Notes under the pieces: generated by a model
What the model was told of the DNA's origin: nothing
Seen by the model: the letters and a program-made list of their open reading frames with translations, nothing else
The model's database searches: none
Part shown: positions 1 through 8,132 of the stretch, piece after piece
How positions within the stretch are numbered: position 1 is the stretch's first letter
Layout: each line of letters opens with the position of its first letter
Program-made: the position numbers and the translations under genes
DNA from: Bacteroidota bacterium
GTDB taxonomy: Bacteria; Bacteroidota; Bacteroidia; Bacteroidales; Rikenellaceae
NCBI GenBank assembly: GCA_023413645.1
Contig: JAEZPN010000099.1
Span: 1-12,362 of the forward strand
Reading direction: 5' to 3'
Length of the DNA stretch: 12,362 nt

Positions 1-249
1 AACTTGGAGAACGGCAAACTCGAGATCGTAGTGCAGAACCACGGCTACGCAGTTGAGGAGAAGTCACTCGAGGCTACACCTCTCAAGGTCACACACCGCA
101 ACCTCTTGGATAGCACAATCGCAGGTATCGAGGCATTGGAGGATCACACATTCTCAGTGCAGTATCAGCCCGACTGCTCACCAGAGTCAAGCAGCACATA
201 CCTATTTGATAAATTCATTAAATTGATGGAGGACCAGAAAAATGCCTAA
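1..249 (+). CDS. carA: Carbamoyl-phosphate synthase small subunit, C-terminal end (partial)
   Basis: This is the last 82 residues of CarA; the gene enters from the left edge, so no start is visible. CarA is the class I glutamine amidotransferase that supplies ammonia to CarB. Seen: the QNHGYAV motif near the start of the fragment, then VTHRN, FSVQYQPD and YLFDKFIKLM, which align with the end of the family. Odd: E. coli CarA reads FSFQGHPEASP here, with catalytic His353 and Glu355. This protein has Gln (codon 166-168) and Asp (codon 172-174) at those places. If the alignment is right, the catalytic His is missing and glutaminase activity is doubtful; the nucleophile Cys lies outside the window. 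The stop overlaps the carB start by 8 bases, which points to translational coupling. The family assignment is firm; loss of activity is inference. Confidence 0.93.
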   Translation, partial: NLENGKLEIVVQNHGYAVEEKSLEATPLKVTHRNLLDSTIAGIEALEDHTFSVQYQPDCSPESSSTYLFDKFIKLMEDQKNA

Positions 250-3200
250 AAGAACAGATATCAAGAAAGTAATGGTTATCGGCTCGGGACCTATCGTTAT
301 TGGTCAGGCCGCAGAGTTCGACTACGCCGGTACACAGGCATGTCTCGCACTCAAGGAGGAGGGCTACCAGGTTATCTTGGTGAACTCTAACCCCGCAACC
401 ATCATGACAGATACCCACATCGCTGACAAGGTCTATATGGAGCCCTTGACATTGGAGTATGTGGCAAAGATTATCCGCTATGAGCGTCCCGACGCTATCG
501 TTCCAGGTTTGGGTGGCCAGACAGGTTTGAACCTCGCTGTGCAGCTCGCAAAGAAGGGTATCTTGGAGGAGTGTGGCGTTGAGATTCTCGGTACATCGTT
601 CACCTCTATCGAGGAGGCCGAGGACCGTGAGTTGTTTAAGGACCTCTGCGTACGCATCGGCGAGCCCGTCATCCCCTCACGCATCACAAACTCTATCGAG
701 GAGGGTGTTAAGGCTGCTCTGGAGATTGGCTACCCCGTAGTATTGCGTCCCGCGTTTACACTCGGTGGTACAGGTGGTGGTTTCGCTGACAACGAGGAGG
801 AGTTGCGCGACGTTATGCGTAACGCCTTGGCATTGTCTCCTATCCACCAGGTGCTCGTAGAGAAGAGCATCAAGGGCTACAAGGAGATTGAGTTCGAGGT
901 TATGCGCGACAAGAACGACACGGCTATCGCCATCTGTTCTATGGAGAACGTTGACCCCGTAGGTATCCACACTGGTGACTCTATCGTTGTTGCGCCCAGC
1001 CAGACACTTGCAGCTAAGGAGTACAACATGCTCCGCTCAAGCGCCTTGAAGCTTATCCGCGCACTCAAGATTGAGGGTGGTTGCAACGTACAGTTCGCGC
1101 TCGATCCTCTCTCATTCAAATACTTCATCATCGAGGTTAACCCCCGCGTGAGCCGCTCTTCAGCTCTTGCATCAAAGGCGAGTGGCTACCCCATCGCTCG
1201 TGTTACAGCAAAGGTCGCTATCGGTATGACCCTCGACGAGATTCAGATTGCTAACACCCCCGCAAGCTTCGAGCCTACACTCGACTACATCGTGACTAAG
1301 GTGGCACGCTTCCCCTTTGATAAGTTCAGCGATGCGTCAAACGAGCTCGGTACACAGATGAAGGCTACGGGTGAGGTTATGTCAGTAGGCCGCACCTTCG
1401 AGGAGGGTCTTCTTAAGGCAGTACGCTCACTCGAGACTGGTGTTTGCCACATCTACCACAAGAAGTTCGACACCATGTCTGTTGAGGGCATCCTCGCATA
1501 CATCCGCAAGGGCACTGACGACCGCATCTACGCTATCGCAGAGCTTATCCGCCGCGGTGTTGACCTCTTGCACGTCTACGACAACACTAAGATTGACCTC
1601 TTCTTCCTCGAAAAGCTCAAGAACATCGTAGAGATGGAGCGCGTGGTTAAGGAGAACGCTAAGAACGCTGAGGTGTTGTACGAGGCTAAGCGCATGGGCT
1701 TTAGCGATAAGTTCATCGGCAGCCTCTGGGGCATGACCGAGAGCGAGGTATTCCTCTTGCGTAAGGCAAACAACATCTTCCCCGTATACAAGATGATTGA
1801 TACTTGCGCTGCTGAGTTCGACTCAAAGGTTCCTTACCTATATTCTACATACGAACAGGAGAACGAGTCTATCGTAACAGACCGCAAGAAGATTGTGGTG
1901 CTTGGTTCTGGTCCTATCCGTATCGGTCAGGGTGTCGAGTTCGACTACTCTACTGTACACGCTATCTGGGCTATCCGCCAGGCTGGCTACGAGGCTATCA
2001 TCATCAACAATAACCCTGAGACCGTATCTACAGACTACACAACAAGCGATAAGCTCTACTTCGAGCCTTTGACTGTGGAGGATGTGATGAACGTAATCGA
2101 ATTGGAGAAGCCTACAGGTGTTGTAGTTTCACTTGGCGGTCAGACCGCTATCAACCTTGCTAAGCCATTAGCCGACCTCGGCGTAGAGATTATCGGTACA
2201 GGCATCGAGGCTATCAACAACGCTGAGGATAGAAAGTGCTTCGAGGCTATCATGCGCCGCGTAGGTATCCCTCAGCCCGATGCAGAGGCTATCACCGACA
2301 TCGAGCGCGGTGTTGCGGCTGCTGAGCGCATCGGCTACCCCGTATTGGTACGTCCAAGCTACGTGTTGGGTGGTCGCGCTATGCAGATCGTATCTAACGA
2401 GGAGGCTTTGCGCCACTACCTCAAGACAGCTGTAGAGGTGAACGAGGATCAGCCCGTATTGGTTGATAAGTATATCATGGGTAAGGAGTTGGAGGTTGAC
2501 GCTATCTGCGACGGCACCGACGTATTCATCCCCGGTATCATGGAGCACGTTGAGCGCACAGGTATCCACTCTGGTGACTCAATCAGCGTATATCCTACAT
2601 TCAGCGTAAGCCAGAAGGTTAAGGATACAATTATCGACTACACTATCCGTCTCGGTAAGGAGATTGGCATCCTCGGTTTGTACAACATCCAGTTCATCGC
2701 CGACGACAACGACATGGTATACGTTATCGAGGTTAACCCACGTTCATCTCGTACCGTGCCATTCCTCTCAAAGGCTACAGGCATGCCTATGGCGAACATC
2801 GCTACAAACGTAATGCTTGGCAAGAGCCTCAAGGAGCAGGGCATCAACGTCATCGTTCCCGAGGAGAAGAAGCGCTGGTATGTTAAGACTCCTGCCTTCT
2901 CATTCGCGAAGATTCGTGGCGTTGACTCTTACCTCTCTCCCGAGATGAAGTCAACAGGTGAGGCTATCGGCTACGACTCATCATTGCGCCGTGCCCTCTA
3001 CAAGTCATTGCAGAGCTCAGGCATGACAATCGCAAACTACGGTACTATCTTCGTATCTATCGCCGATGCAGACAAGCCACGTGCTTTGCCTCTCATCCGC
3101 CGCTTCTACGAGCTCGGTTTCAACATTGAGGCTACAGGCGGTACTGCGACATTCTTGCGCGAGAACGGCATCCGCACTCGTATGCTCAAGAAGCTCAGCG

Positions 3201-3424
3201 AGGGTTCTACCGAGATCTTCGAGTCTATCCGCAAGGGTCACGTAAACTATGTTATCAACACCATCGACATCAACCAGCATAGCGCACGTCTCGATGGCTA
3301 CGACATCCGTCGTTGTGCCGTTGAGAACAACGTTACAATCTTCACAGCGCTCGAGACCGTAAGCGTACTTCTCGACGTATTGGAGGAGATTACATTGGGC
3401 GTGTCGACAATCGATGCAGAGTAA
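242..3424 (+). CDS. carB: Carbamoyl-phosphate synthase large subunit
   Basis: CarB makes carbamoyl phosphate from bicarbonate, ammonia and two ATP, the first step of pyrimidine (and arginine) synthesis. At 1060 residues it is full length (E. coli 1073). Order: first ATP-grasp half from GSGPIVIGQAAEFDYAG to about residue 400, with metal-ligand segment FIIEVNPRVSRSS; an oligomerisation domain to about 545; second ATP-grasp half from VVLGSGPIRIGQGVEFDYS, with YVIEVNPRSSRT; and a C-terminal MGS-type allosteric domain from about 925, with EATGGT near 963 and VINT near 1005. No frameshift or lost motif was seen. The N-terminus is close to my recollection of Bacillus PyrAB and unlike the Bacteroides form I recall (GSGALKIGEAGEFDYSG). 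The ATG at 242 is chosen because MPKRxDI is the usual start of the family. Confidence 0.98.
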   Translation: MPKRTDIKKVMVIGSGPIVIGQAAEFDYAGTQACLALKEEGYQVILVNSNPATIMTDTHIADKVYMEPLTLEYVAKIIRYERPDAIVPGLGGQTGLNLAVQLAKKGILEECGVEILGTSFTSIEEAEDRELFKDLCVRIGEPVIPSRITNSIEEGVKAALEIGYPVVLRPAFTLGGTGGGFADNEEELRDVMRNALALSPIHQVLVEKSIKGYKEIEFEVMRDKNDTAIAICSMENVDPVGIHTGDSIVVAPSQTLAAKEYNMLRSSALKLIRALKIEGGCNVQFALDPLSFKYFIIEVNPRVSRSSALASKASGYPIARVTAKVAIGMTLDEIQIANTPASFEPTLDYIVTKVARFPFDKFSDASNELGTQMKATGEVMSVGRTFEEGLLKAVRSLETGVCHIYHKKFDTMSVEGILAYIRKGTDDRIYAIAELIRRGVDLLHVYDNTKIDLFFLEKLKNIVEMERVVKENAKNAEVLYEAKRMGFSDKFIGSLWGMTESEVFLLRKANNIFPVYKMIDTCAAEFDSKVPYLYSTYEQENESIVTDRKKIVVLGSGPIRIGQGVEFDYSTVHAIWAIRQAGYEAIIINNNPETVSTDYTTSDKLYFEPLTVEDVMNVIELEKPTGVVVSLGGQTAINLAKPLADLGVEIIGTGIEAINNAEDRKCFEAIMRRVGIPQPDAEAITDIERGVAAAERIGYPVLVRPSYVLGGRAMQIVSNEEALRHYLKTAVEVNEDQPVLVDKYIMGKELEVDAICDGTDVFIPGIMEHVERTGIHSGDSISVYPTFSVSQKVKDTIIDYTIRLGKEIGILGLYNIQFIADDNDMVYVIEVNPRSSRTVPFLSKATGMPMANIATNVMLGKSLKEQGINVIVPEEKKRWYVKTPAFSFAKIRGVDSYLSPEMKSTGEAIGYDSSLRRALYKSLQSSGMTIANYGTIFVSIADADKPRALPLIRRFYELGFNIEATGGTATFLRENGIRTRMLKKLSEGSTEIFESIRKGHVNYVINTIDINQHSARLDGYDIRRCAVENNVTIFTALETVSVLLDVLEEITLGVSTIDAE

Positions 3425-3426
3425 CA

Positions 3427-4167
3427 ATGTATAAAAGAGGTATTTACACTATCGCATCTAATGAGCCCCTAACACCTGCGGTTTACCGCATGGTGTTGGA
3501 GGGCGATACGCAATATACCACACGCTCGGGTCAGTTCGTAAACATCGAGCTCGAGGGTAAGTTCTTGCGCCGTCCTATCTCGGTATGCGACTACAACGAC
3601 ACTACGCTCACTATTATATATAAGGTGGTGGGTCGTGGTACGGAGCAGATGCGCCAGATGGAGGCAGGCAAGAAGCTCGACATCCTCACAGGCCTTGGCA
3701 ACGGCTTCTCGACAGAGAACGAGGCACAGCGCCCCTTGCTCGTTGGTGGTGGCGTGGGTGTGCCCCCAATGTATAACCTCTGCAAGCGCCTCCTTAGCGA
3801 GGGTAAGCAGCCCCGCGTAGTGTTGGGCTTCAACACCGCAAGCGAGGTCTTCTACGCGGAGGAGTTTAAGGCGTTGGGCGTGGATGTATATGTTGCTACG
3901 GCAGATGGTTCAATGGGCATCAAGGGTTTCGTTACCGACGCCATCCGCGAGACGGGCATCGAGTTCGACTACCTCTACACATGTGGTCCATTGCCAATGT
4001 TGAAGGCCTTGTACGACGCAACAGATGTGCCCGCGGAGTTCAGCTTCGAGGAGCGCATGGGTTGTGGCTTTGGCGCCTGCATGGGTTGCACATGCAAGAC
4101 CAAGTATGGCAATAAGCGTATCTGCAAGGATGGTCCCGTACTTAAAAGAGAGGAGATTATATGGTAA
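3427..4167 (+). CDS. pyrK: Dihydroorotate dehydrogenase electron-transfer subunit (class 1B)
   Basis: PyrK passes electrons from the FMN of PyrD through a 2Fe-2S cluster and FAD to NAD+. The 246 residues have the expected order: a ferredoxin-reductase-like FAD domain with RRPISV (48-53), a nucleotide-binding part starting LLVGGGVGVPPM, the CGPLPML segment, and a C-terminal cluster with Cys213, Cys218, Cys221 and Cys233 (C-x4-C-x2-C-x11-C; Cys223 is extra). The last spacing is a little shorter than in Lactococcus PyrK as I recall it. The ATG follows the carB stop by two bases, and the gene overlaps pyrD by seven, so the subunits are probably translated in balance. An NAD-linked enzyme suits an anaerobe. 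Confidence 0.96.
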   Translation: MYKRGIYTIASNEPLTPAVYRMVLEGDTQYTTRSGQFVNIELEGKFLRRPISVCDYNDTTLTIIYKVVGRGTEQMRQMEAGKKLDILTGLGNGFSTENEAQRPLLVGGGVGVPPMYNLCKRLLSEGKQPRVVLGFNTASEVFYAEEFKALGVDVYVATADGSMGIKGFVTDAIRETGIEFDYLYTCGPLPMLKALYDATDVPAEFSFEERMGCGFGACMGCTCKTKYGNKRICKDGPVLKREEIIW

Positions 4168-5081
4168 AGCACTTTGACACATCTGTTGAGCTTTGCGGTG
4201 TAAAGCTCATCAACCCCGTAATTCCCGCATCGGGAACATTCGGCTTCGGTCGCGAGTTCGCAGAGTACTACGACCTCGACTGCCTTGGTGCAATATCATT
4301 CAAGGGTACTACTCGCGATGCACGCTTTGGTAACCCCACACCCCGTATCGCGGAGTGCACATCGGGTCTTATCAACTCGGTAGGTTTGCAGAACCCCGGC
4401 ATCGACCAGGTTATCGCTGAGGAGCTACCCCACCTTCGCCAGATCTTCCACAACCCCATCGTAGCCAACATCAGCGGCTTCTCGTTGGAGGAGTATGAGG
4501 AGTGCTGCGCAAAGATTGACAAGGAGGAGCAGGTAGAGATTATCGAGGTTAACGTATCGTGCCCCAACGTACACAATGGCGGCATGAGCTTCGGCACACA
4601 GCCCGAGTCGGCTGCCGAGGTTACACGTCGTGTGAAGGCCGTAACGAAGAAGCCCGTATTCATCAAGCTCAGCCCCAATGTTACAGACATCGTGGCTATT
4701 GCACGTGCGTGCGAGGAGGCGGGTGCTGATGGTATCTGCTTGATTAACACCTTGCTCGGCATGCGCATCGACACCATGCGTCGCAAGCCCGTTATCGCCA
4801 ACAAGATGGGTGGTTTCTCGGGTGACGCTATCTTCCCCGTTGCTGTGCGCATGGTATATCAGGTGGCTAACGCCTGCAACATCCCCGTTATGGGTTGCGG
4901 TGGCGTAAGCTCGGCATCGGATGTAATCGAAATGATGATGGCGGGTGCTACAGCCGTACAGGTGGGTGCAGCAAACCTCAAGAACCCCTACGCCGCAAAG
5001 GAGATTATCGAGGCATTGCCCAAGGAGATGGAGCGCCTCGGCATTGAGCGCCTAAGCGATATTATTGGCATTGTAAAGTAA
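4161..5081 (+). CDS. pyrD: Dihydroorotate dehydrogenase catalytic subunit (class 1B)
   Basis: PyrD oxidises dihydroorotate to orotate at FMN in the cytoplasm, as a heterotetramer with PyrK. Its 306 residues match class 1B. Seen: NPVIPASGTFGFG near the N-terminus, KGTTRDARFGNPTPRI, the active-site segment EVNVSCPN with the expected catalytic base Cys134, FIKLSPNVTDI, and the FMN phosphate-binding segments GCGGVSS and AVQVGAAN near the C-terminus. A cysteine base, with no membrane helix, separates it from the quinone-linked class 2 enzymes, which use Ser. It starts inside the last codons of pyrK and is followed after 24 nt by pyrF. No unusual residue was seen. Confidence 0.97.
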   Translation: MVKHFDTSVELCGVKLINPVIPASGTFGFGREFAEYYDLDCLGAISFKGTTRDARFGNPTPRIAECTSGLINSVGLQNPGIDQVIAEELPHLRQIFHNPIVANISGFSLEEYEECCAKIDKEEQVEIIEVNVSCPNVHNGGMSFGTQPESAAEVTRRVKAVTKKPVFIKLSPNVTDIVAIARACEEAGADGICLINTLLGMRIDTMRRKPVIANKMGGFSGDAIFPVAVRMVYQVANACNIPVMGCGGVSSASDVIEMMMAGATAVQVGAANLKNPYAAKEIIEALPKEMERLGIERLSDIIGIVK

Positions 5082-5105
5082 ACAATTAAAACACAAATAG
5101 TTATT

Positions 5106-5810
5106 ATGAGTAAGCGTGATGTAATTATTGCTTGCGACTTTAGCAGCAAGGAGCAGACACTTAACTTCCTAGATAAGTTCACCGGCCGCAAGCCCTTCGT
5201 GAAGATCGGTATGGAGCTCTTCTATGCTGAGGGTCCCGAGATCGTACGCACAATCAAGGAGCGCGGTCACCGCATCTTCCTCGACCTTAAGTTGCACGAC
5301 ATTCCAAACACCGTGAAGAAGGCGATGTCTGTATTGCGCAACTTGGACGTTGACATGACCAACGTTCACGCAGCAGGTACTATAGATATGATGAAGGCCG
5401 CAATCGAGGGTCTCACACGTGAGGATGGCACACGCCCCTTGCTTATCGCCGTTACACAGCTCACCTCAACATCTGAGGAGCGCATGCAGAAGGAGTTGCT
5501 CATCGGTGCATCTATCAACGACACTATCGTTAAGTATGCCGAGAATGCAAAGGCTGCAGGTTTGGATGGCGTAGTATGCTCACCCCTCGAGGCAGCAATG
5601 GTTAAGGAGGCATGTGGCAAGGAGTTTATGACCGTAACTCCAGGTGTACGCTTCGCTGATGGCGATGTTGGTGACCAGGTGCGCGTAACTACTCCCGAGC
5701 GTGCTCGCGAGATTGGCTCAGACTTCATCGTTGTAGGTCGCCCCATCACTGCTGCTGACGACCCCGTTGCAGCATACGAGCGTTGCATGAAGGAGTTTGC
5801 CGAGGCATAA
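5106..5810 (+). CDS. pyrF: Orotidine 5'-phosphate decarboxylase
   Basis: PyrF converts OMP to UMP, the last step of the pathway. The 234-residue length is that of the compact type seen in Bacillus and E. coli. Seen: IIACDFSS at the N-terminus, VKIGMELFY, the catalytic Asp60-x-Lys62-x-x-Asp65 array in LDLKLHDIPNT, VTQLTSTSEE, VTPGVR, and the phosphate-binding FIVVGRPIT near the C-terminus. Many Bacteroides carry a longer type 2 enzyme of about 270 residues (from memory), so a short form in a Bacteroidota genome fits the idea that the operon is Firmicutes-like. The ATG at 5106 directly precedes the first beta strand. The 24-nt gap from pyrD is AT-rich, and I found no promoter in it. Confidence 0.97.
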   Translation: MSKRDVIIACDFSSKEQTLNFLDKFTGRKPFVKIGMELFYAEGPEIVRTIKERGHRIFLDLKLHDIPNTVKKAMSVLRNLDVDMTNVHAAGTIDMMKAAIEGLTREDGTRPLLIAVTQLTSTSEERMQKELLIGASINDTIVKYAENAKAAGLDGVVCSPLEAAMVKEACGKEFMTVTPGVRFADGDVGDQVRVTTPERAREIGSDFIVVGRPITAADDPVAAYERCMKEFAEA

Positions 5811-5851
5811 TTTTACATAATTAACCGAATAAATTAAAAACGAAATATAGT

Positions 5852-6481
5852 ATGGAAAAGAAGATTGCGAAAGATTTGCTTTCAATTGGTGCAGTATTCT
5901 TGCGCCCCGAGCAGCCCTTCACATGGGCAAGTGGCATCAAGAGCCCTATCTACTGTGACAACCGTCTCACACTCACAGCTCCCGAGGTACGTAACCACGT
6001 GGAGGAGGGTCTTGCTGAGCTCATCCGCAAGCACTACCCCGAGGTAGAGGTTTTGATGGGTACTTCAACTGCTGGTATCGCTCACGCTGCTATCACAGCT
6101 ACAATCCTCAACCTCCCCATGGGTTATGTTCGCTCTGGCTCTAAGGACCACGGCCGTGGCAACCAGATCGAGGGTAAGTTGGAGAAGGGCCAGAAGGTAG
6201 TTGTTGTGGAGGACCTTATCTCAACAGGTGGTAGCTGCATCGAGGTAGTTGAGGCATTGCGCAACGCAGGTGCTGATGTCTTGGGTATCGTGAGCATCTT
6301 CACATACGGCATGCAGAAGGGTCTCGACCGCTTGGCTGCTGCCGAGGCTAAGAACTACTCACTCTCTAACCTCGACGCTTTGGTAGAGGTAGCAGCAGAG
6401 GAGGGTTACATCAAGGCTGAGGACAAGGAGCGCATCCTTAAGTTCCGCAACAACCCCTCTGACGAGAGCTGGATTAAGTAA
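5852..6481 (+). CDS. pyrE: Orotate phosphoribosyltransferase
   Basis: PyrE joins orotate and PRPP to form OMP, the substrate of PyrF just upstream. It is 209 residues, a normal length. Seen: AVFLRPEQPFTWASGIKSP with YCDNRLTL (orotate side), VLMGTSTAGIAHA, YVRSGSKDHGRGNQIEG (flexible catalytic loop with Lys, His and Gly), and the PRPP-binding motif VVVVEDLISTGGS with Glu120-Asp121. Several of these stretches read like Bacillus subtilis PyrE as I remember it. The gene is 41 nt from pyrF; this AT-rich gap has no TAnnTTTG element, so I infer continued transcription from upstream. The ATG at 5852 matches the start of the family. Confidence 0.97.
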   Translation: MEKKIAKDLLSIGAVFLRPEQPFTWASGIKSPIYCDNRLTLTAPEVRNHVEEGLAELIRKHYPEVEVLMGTSTAGIAHAAITATILNLPMGYVRSGSKDHGRGNQIEGKLEKGQKVVVVEDLISTGGSCIEVVEALRNAGADVLGIVSIFTYGMQKGLDRLAAAEAKNYSLSNLDALVEVAAEEGYIKAEDKERILKFRNNPSDESWIK

Positions 6482-6508
6482 TTCAACTATAATACGTTAT
6501 ACACATCC

Positions 6509-7576
6509 ATGAAGCATCTGATTGACCCTACCGACCTTTCGGTACAGGAGATTGCCGAGATCATAGCCCTCGCCGAGGATATCATCGCCAACCGTGCGAA
6601 GTATAGCGAGGTATGTCGCGGCAAGAAGCTCGCTACGCTATTCTACGAGCCCAGTACACGCACACGCCTTAGCTTCACCGCAGCAATGATGGAGCTTGGC
6701 GGCAACGTCTTGGGCTTCGCCGATGCAAAGTCATCATCAGTATCTAAGGGTGAGACCGTGCAGGATACCGTGAGGGTTATAAACTGCTTCGCCGACATCA
6801 TCGCTATGCGCCACAAGGTGGAGGGTGCTCCTCTCGCAGCTACGGAGGTGTCGCGCACACCTATTATCAACGCTGGCGACGGCTCACACAGCCACCCTAC
6901 GCAGACAATGACCGACCTTCTCACCATCAAGCGTGAGTTGGGCACACTCGACAACCTCACCATCGGTTTGGTTGGTGATCTAAAGTATGGCCGCACCGTG
7001 CACTCGCTCATCAAGGCGATGACACGCTACGCAAATACTAAGTTCATCCTTATCGCGCCCCCAGAGTTGGCATTGCCCGACTACATCAAGCGCGATGTGT
7101 GCGACCGCAACGGCATAGAGTACCGCGAGGTATCGGACATCGAGAGCGTGATTGGCGAGGTGGATATCCTCTACATGACACGTGTGCAGCAGGAGCGCTT
7201 CACCGACCTGGATGAGTATGAGCGTGTTAAGGACTGCTTCGTTCTCGACGCTGCGAAGATGCGTGGCGCAAAGGAGCGTATGGCAGTATTGCACCCACTA
7301 CCCCGCGTCAACGAGATTGCTATCGACGTAGATGACGATCCTCGCGCGGCATACTTCCGTCAGGTGGAGAATGGTAAGTTTGTGCGCATGGCACTCATCT
7401 TGAAGCTCCTCGAGTGGCAGAACGACGAGAACCGCACCTTCGACCATGGTGGCGAGGCTATGGAGTGCAAGTGTCCTAACCCACTCTGCATATCTAACTT
7501 GGAGCCCGTACGTCCCCGCTTCGAGCACTCGGAGGGTATCGTGCGCTGCGTCTACTGCGAGTCTGAGGCTAAGTAG
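6509..7576 (+). CDS. pyrB: Aspartate carbamoyltransferase fused to a PyrI-like zinc tail
   Basis: PyrB condenses carbamoyl phosphate and aspartate. Residues 1 to about 305 form a complete catalytic chain: carbamoyl-phosphate loop Ser49-Thr-Arg-Thr-Arg53, Lys80 in SVSKGET from the neighbouring-subunit loop, GDGSHSHPTQ, and His262-Pro-Leu-Pro-Arg266. Odd: after the normal end near LLEW come about 45 extra residues with Cys322-x4-Cys327-x19-Cys347-x2-Cys350. This CPNPLCISN...CVYCE pattern matches the zinc domain at the end of E. coli PyrI (Cys109, 114, 138, 141). The PyrI nucleotide-binding domain is absent and no pyrI follows. I infer a fusion in which the zinc module stabilises the assembly without NTP control. 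The gene uses a TAG stop and is followed at once by a terminator. Confidence 0.96.
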   Translation: MKHLIDPTDLSVQEIAEIIALAEDIIANRAKYSEVCRGKKLATLFYEPSTRTRLSFTAAMMELGGNVLGFADAKSSSVSKGETVQDTVRVINCFADIIAMRHKVEGAPLAATEVSRTPIINAGDGSHSHPTQTMTDLLTIKRELGTLDNLTIGLVGDLKYGRTVHSLIKAMTRYANTKFILIAPPELALPDYIKRDVCDRNGIEYREVSDIESVIGEVDILYMTRVQQERFTDLDEYERVKDCFVLDAAKMRGAKERMAVLHPLPRVNEIAIDVDDDPRAAYFRQVENGKFVRMALILKLLEWQNDENRTFDHGGEAMECKCPNPLCISNLEPVRPRFEHSEGIVRCVYCESEAK

Positions 7577-7595
7577 CAGATAAATTATAGATGAT

Positions 7596-7624
7596 AAAAG
7601 GGATATCCGTGGATATCCCTTTTT
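7596..7624. terminator. Bidirectional intrinsic terminator after pyrB and ybaK
   Basis: AAAAGGGATATCC (7596-7608) and GGATATCCCTTTT (7611-7623) are perfect 13-base complements around a GT, so the real loop is probably a few bases larger. A T run follows on the + strand (7620-7624) and the A run gives U on the - strand. It lies 20 nt past the pyrB stop, and its right edge touches the ybaK stop codon (7624-7626), so it can end both converging transcripts. Confidence 0.9.
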
Positions 7625-8106
7625 CATTGTATTAGGTCGGTGACCGTGGCGCCTACGAAGGAGACAAGGTCGGCGGGAGCGATGGCAATCTGCAAACCAC
7701 GCACTCCTGCACTTATGTATATGCGTTCGTGGTCGAGGCAGGTGGAGTGGATGAACGTGGGCAGCGGCTTCTTCATGCCGATAGGCGTGCAGCCACCACG
7801 GATATATCCCGTTGTGGGAAGTAGTTCCTTCATGGGGATAAGGTCCGCCTTCTTATTGCCCGATACGCGCGCCGCAGCCTTGAGGTCAACCTCCTTGTCG
7901 CCAGGGATGACGCAGACGAAGAGGCCCGCGCGATCACCACGCAGAACGAGTGTCTTGAATACCGTAGCTATATCCTCGCCAAGCTCCTCGGCAACATGCG
8001 TAGCAGCGAGGTTATCCTCATCGACCGTATAAGGCACCAATTCGTACACAATCTTCGCCCTATCGAGCAGGCGGGCAGCATTTGTCTTCTCTATCTTTTT
8101 TGCCAT
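7624..8106 (-). CDS. ybaK: Cys-tRNA(Pro)/Cys-tRNA(Cys) deacylase, YbaK/EbsC type
   Basis: This family hydrolyses Cys-tRNA(Pro), a mischarging product of prolyl-tRNA synthetase, and acts in the cytoplasm as a trans-editing factor. The 160-residue protein covers the whole YbaK fold. Seen: the N-terminal KTNAARLLD, the VFKTLV segment with Lys51 matching the essential Lys46 of E. coli YbaK, VIPGDKEVDLKAAAR, and the GGCTPIGMKK loop near residue 105 that lines the substrate pocket. The ATG at 8106 gives the normal family start, MAKKIEKTNA. It is convergent with the pyr operon and divergent from the short-chain dehydrogenase; I found no standard promoter for it. Its own stop codon abuts the shared terminator. 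The exact tRNA preference cannot be read from sequence. Confidence 0.94.
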   Translation of the reverse strand: MAKKIEKTNAARLLDRAKIVYELVPYTVDEDNLAATHVAEELGEDIATVFKTLVLRGDRAGLFVCVIPGDKEVDLKAAARVSGNKKADLIPMKELLPTTGYIRGGCTPIGMKKPLPTFIHSTCLDHERIYISAGVRGLQIAIAPADLVSFVGATVTDLIQ

Positions 8107-8128
8107 TGCTTAAAAAGTTGTATCTTTG
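8099..8128 (+). promoter_or_regulatory. Bacteroidota-type promoter for the short-chain dehydrogenase
   Basis: A -33 element TTTG (8099-8102) and a -7 element TATCTTTG (8121-8128) are 18 nt apart, matching the TTTG-N19-TAnnTTTG consensus of the Bacteroidota primary sigma factor. The -33 element overlaps the first codons of ybaK on the other strand. The -7 element ends only four bases before the ATG at 8133, so the transcript should be leaderless or nearly so. Confidence 0.75.
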
Positions 8129-8132
8129 TAGT

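Noticed and set aside
5811..5851. Possible internal promoter or leader between pyrF and pyrE
   Set aside because: The 41-nt gap is AT-rich but has no TAnnTTTG element and no convincing hairpin.
7574..7576. TAG as a possible recoded sense codon, since it appears at the end of pyrB and inside the response regulator
   Set aside because: The pyrB TAG comes right after the complete zinc motif and just before the terminator, as a normal stop would. The frame would add only five sense codons before a TGA. One internal TAG is not enough evidence for a changed code.
8082..8132. A 17-codon N-terminal extension of the SDR
   Set aside because: It overlaps ybaK and contains the promoter, and SDR proteins normally begin at the first beta strand (MNYALITGASSG).
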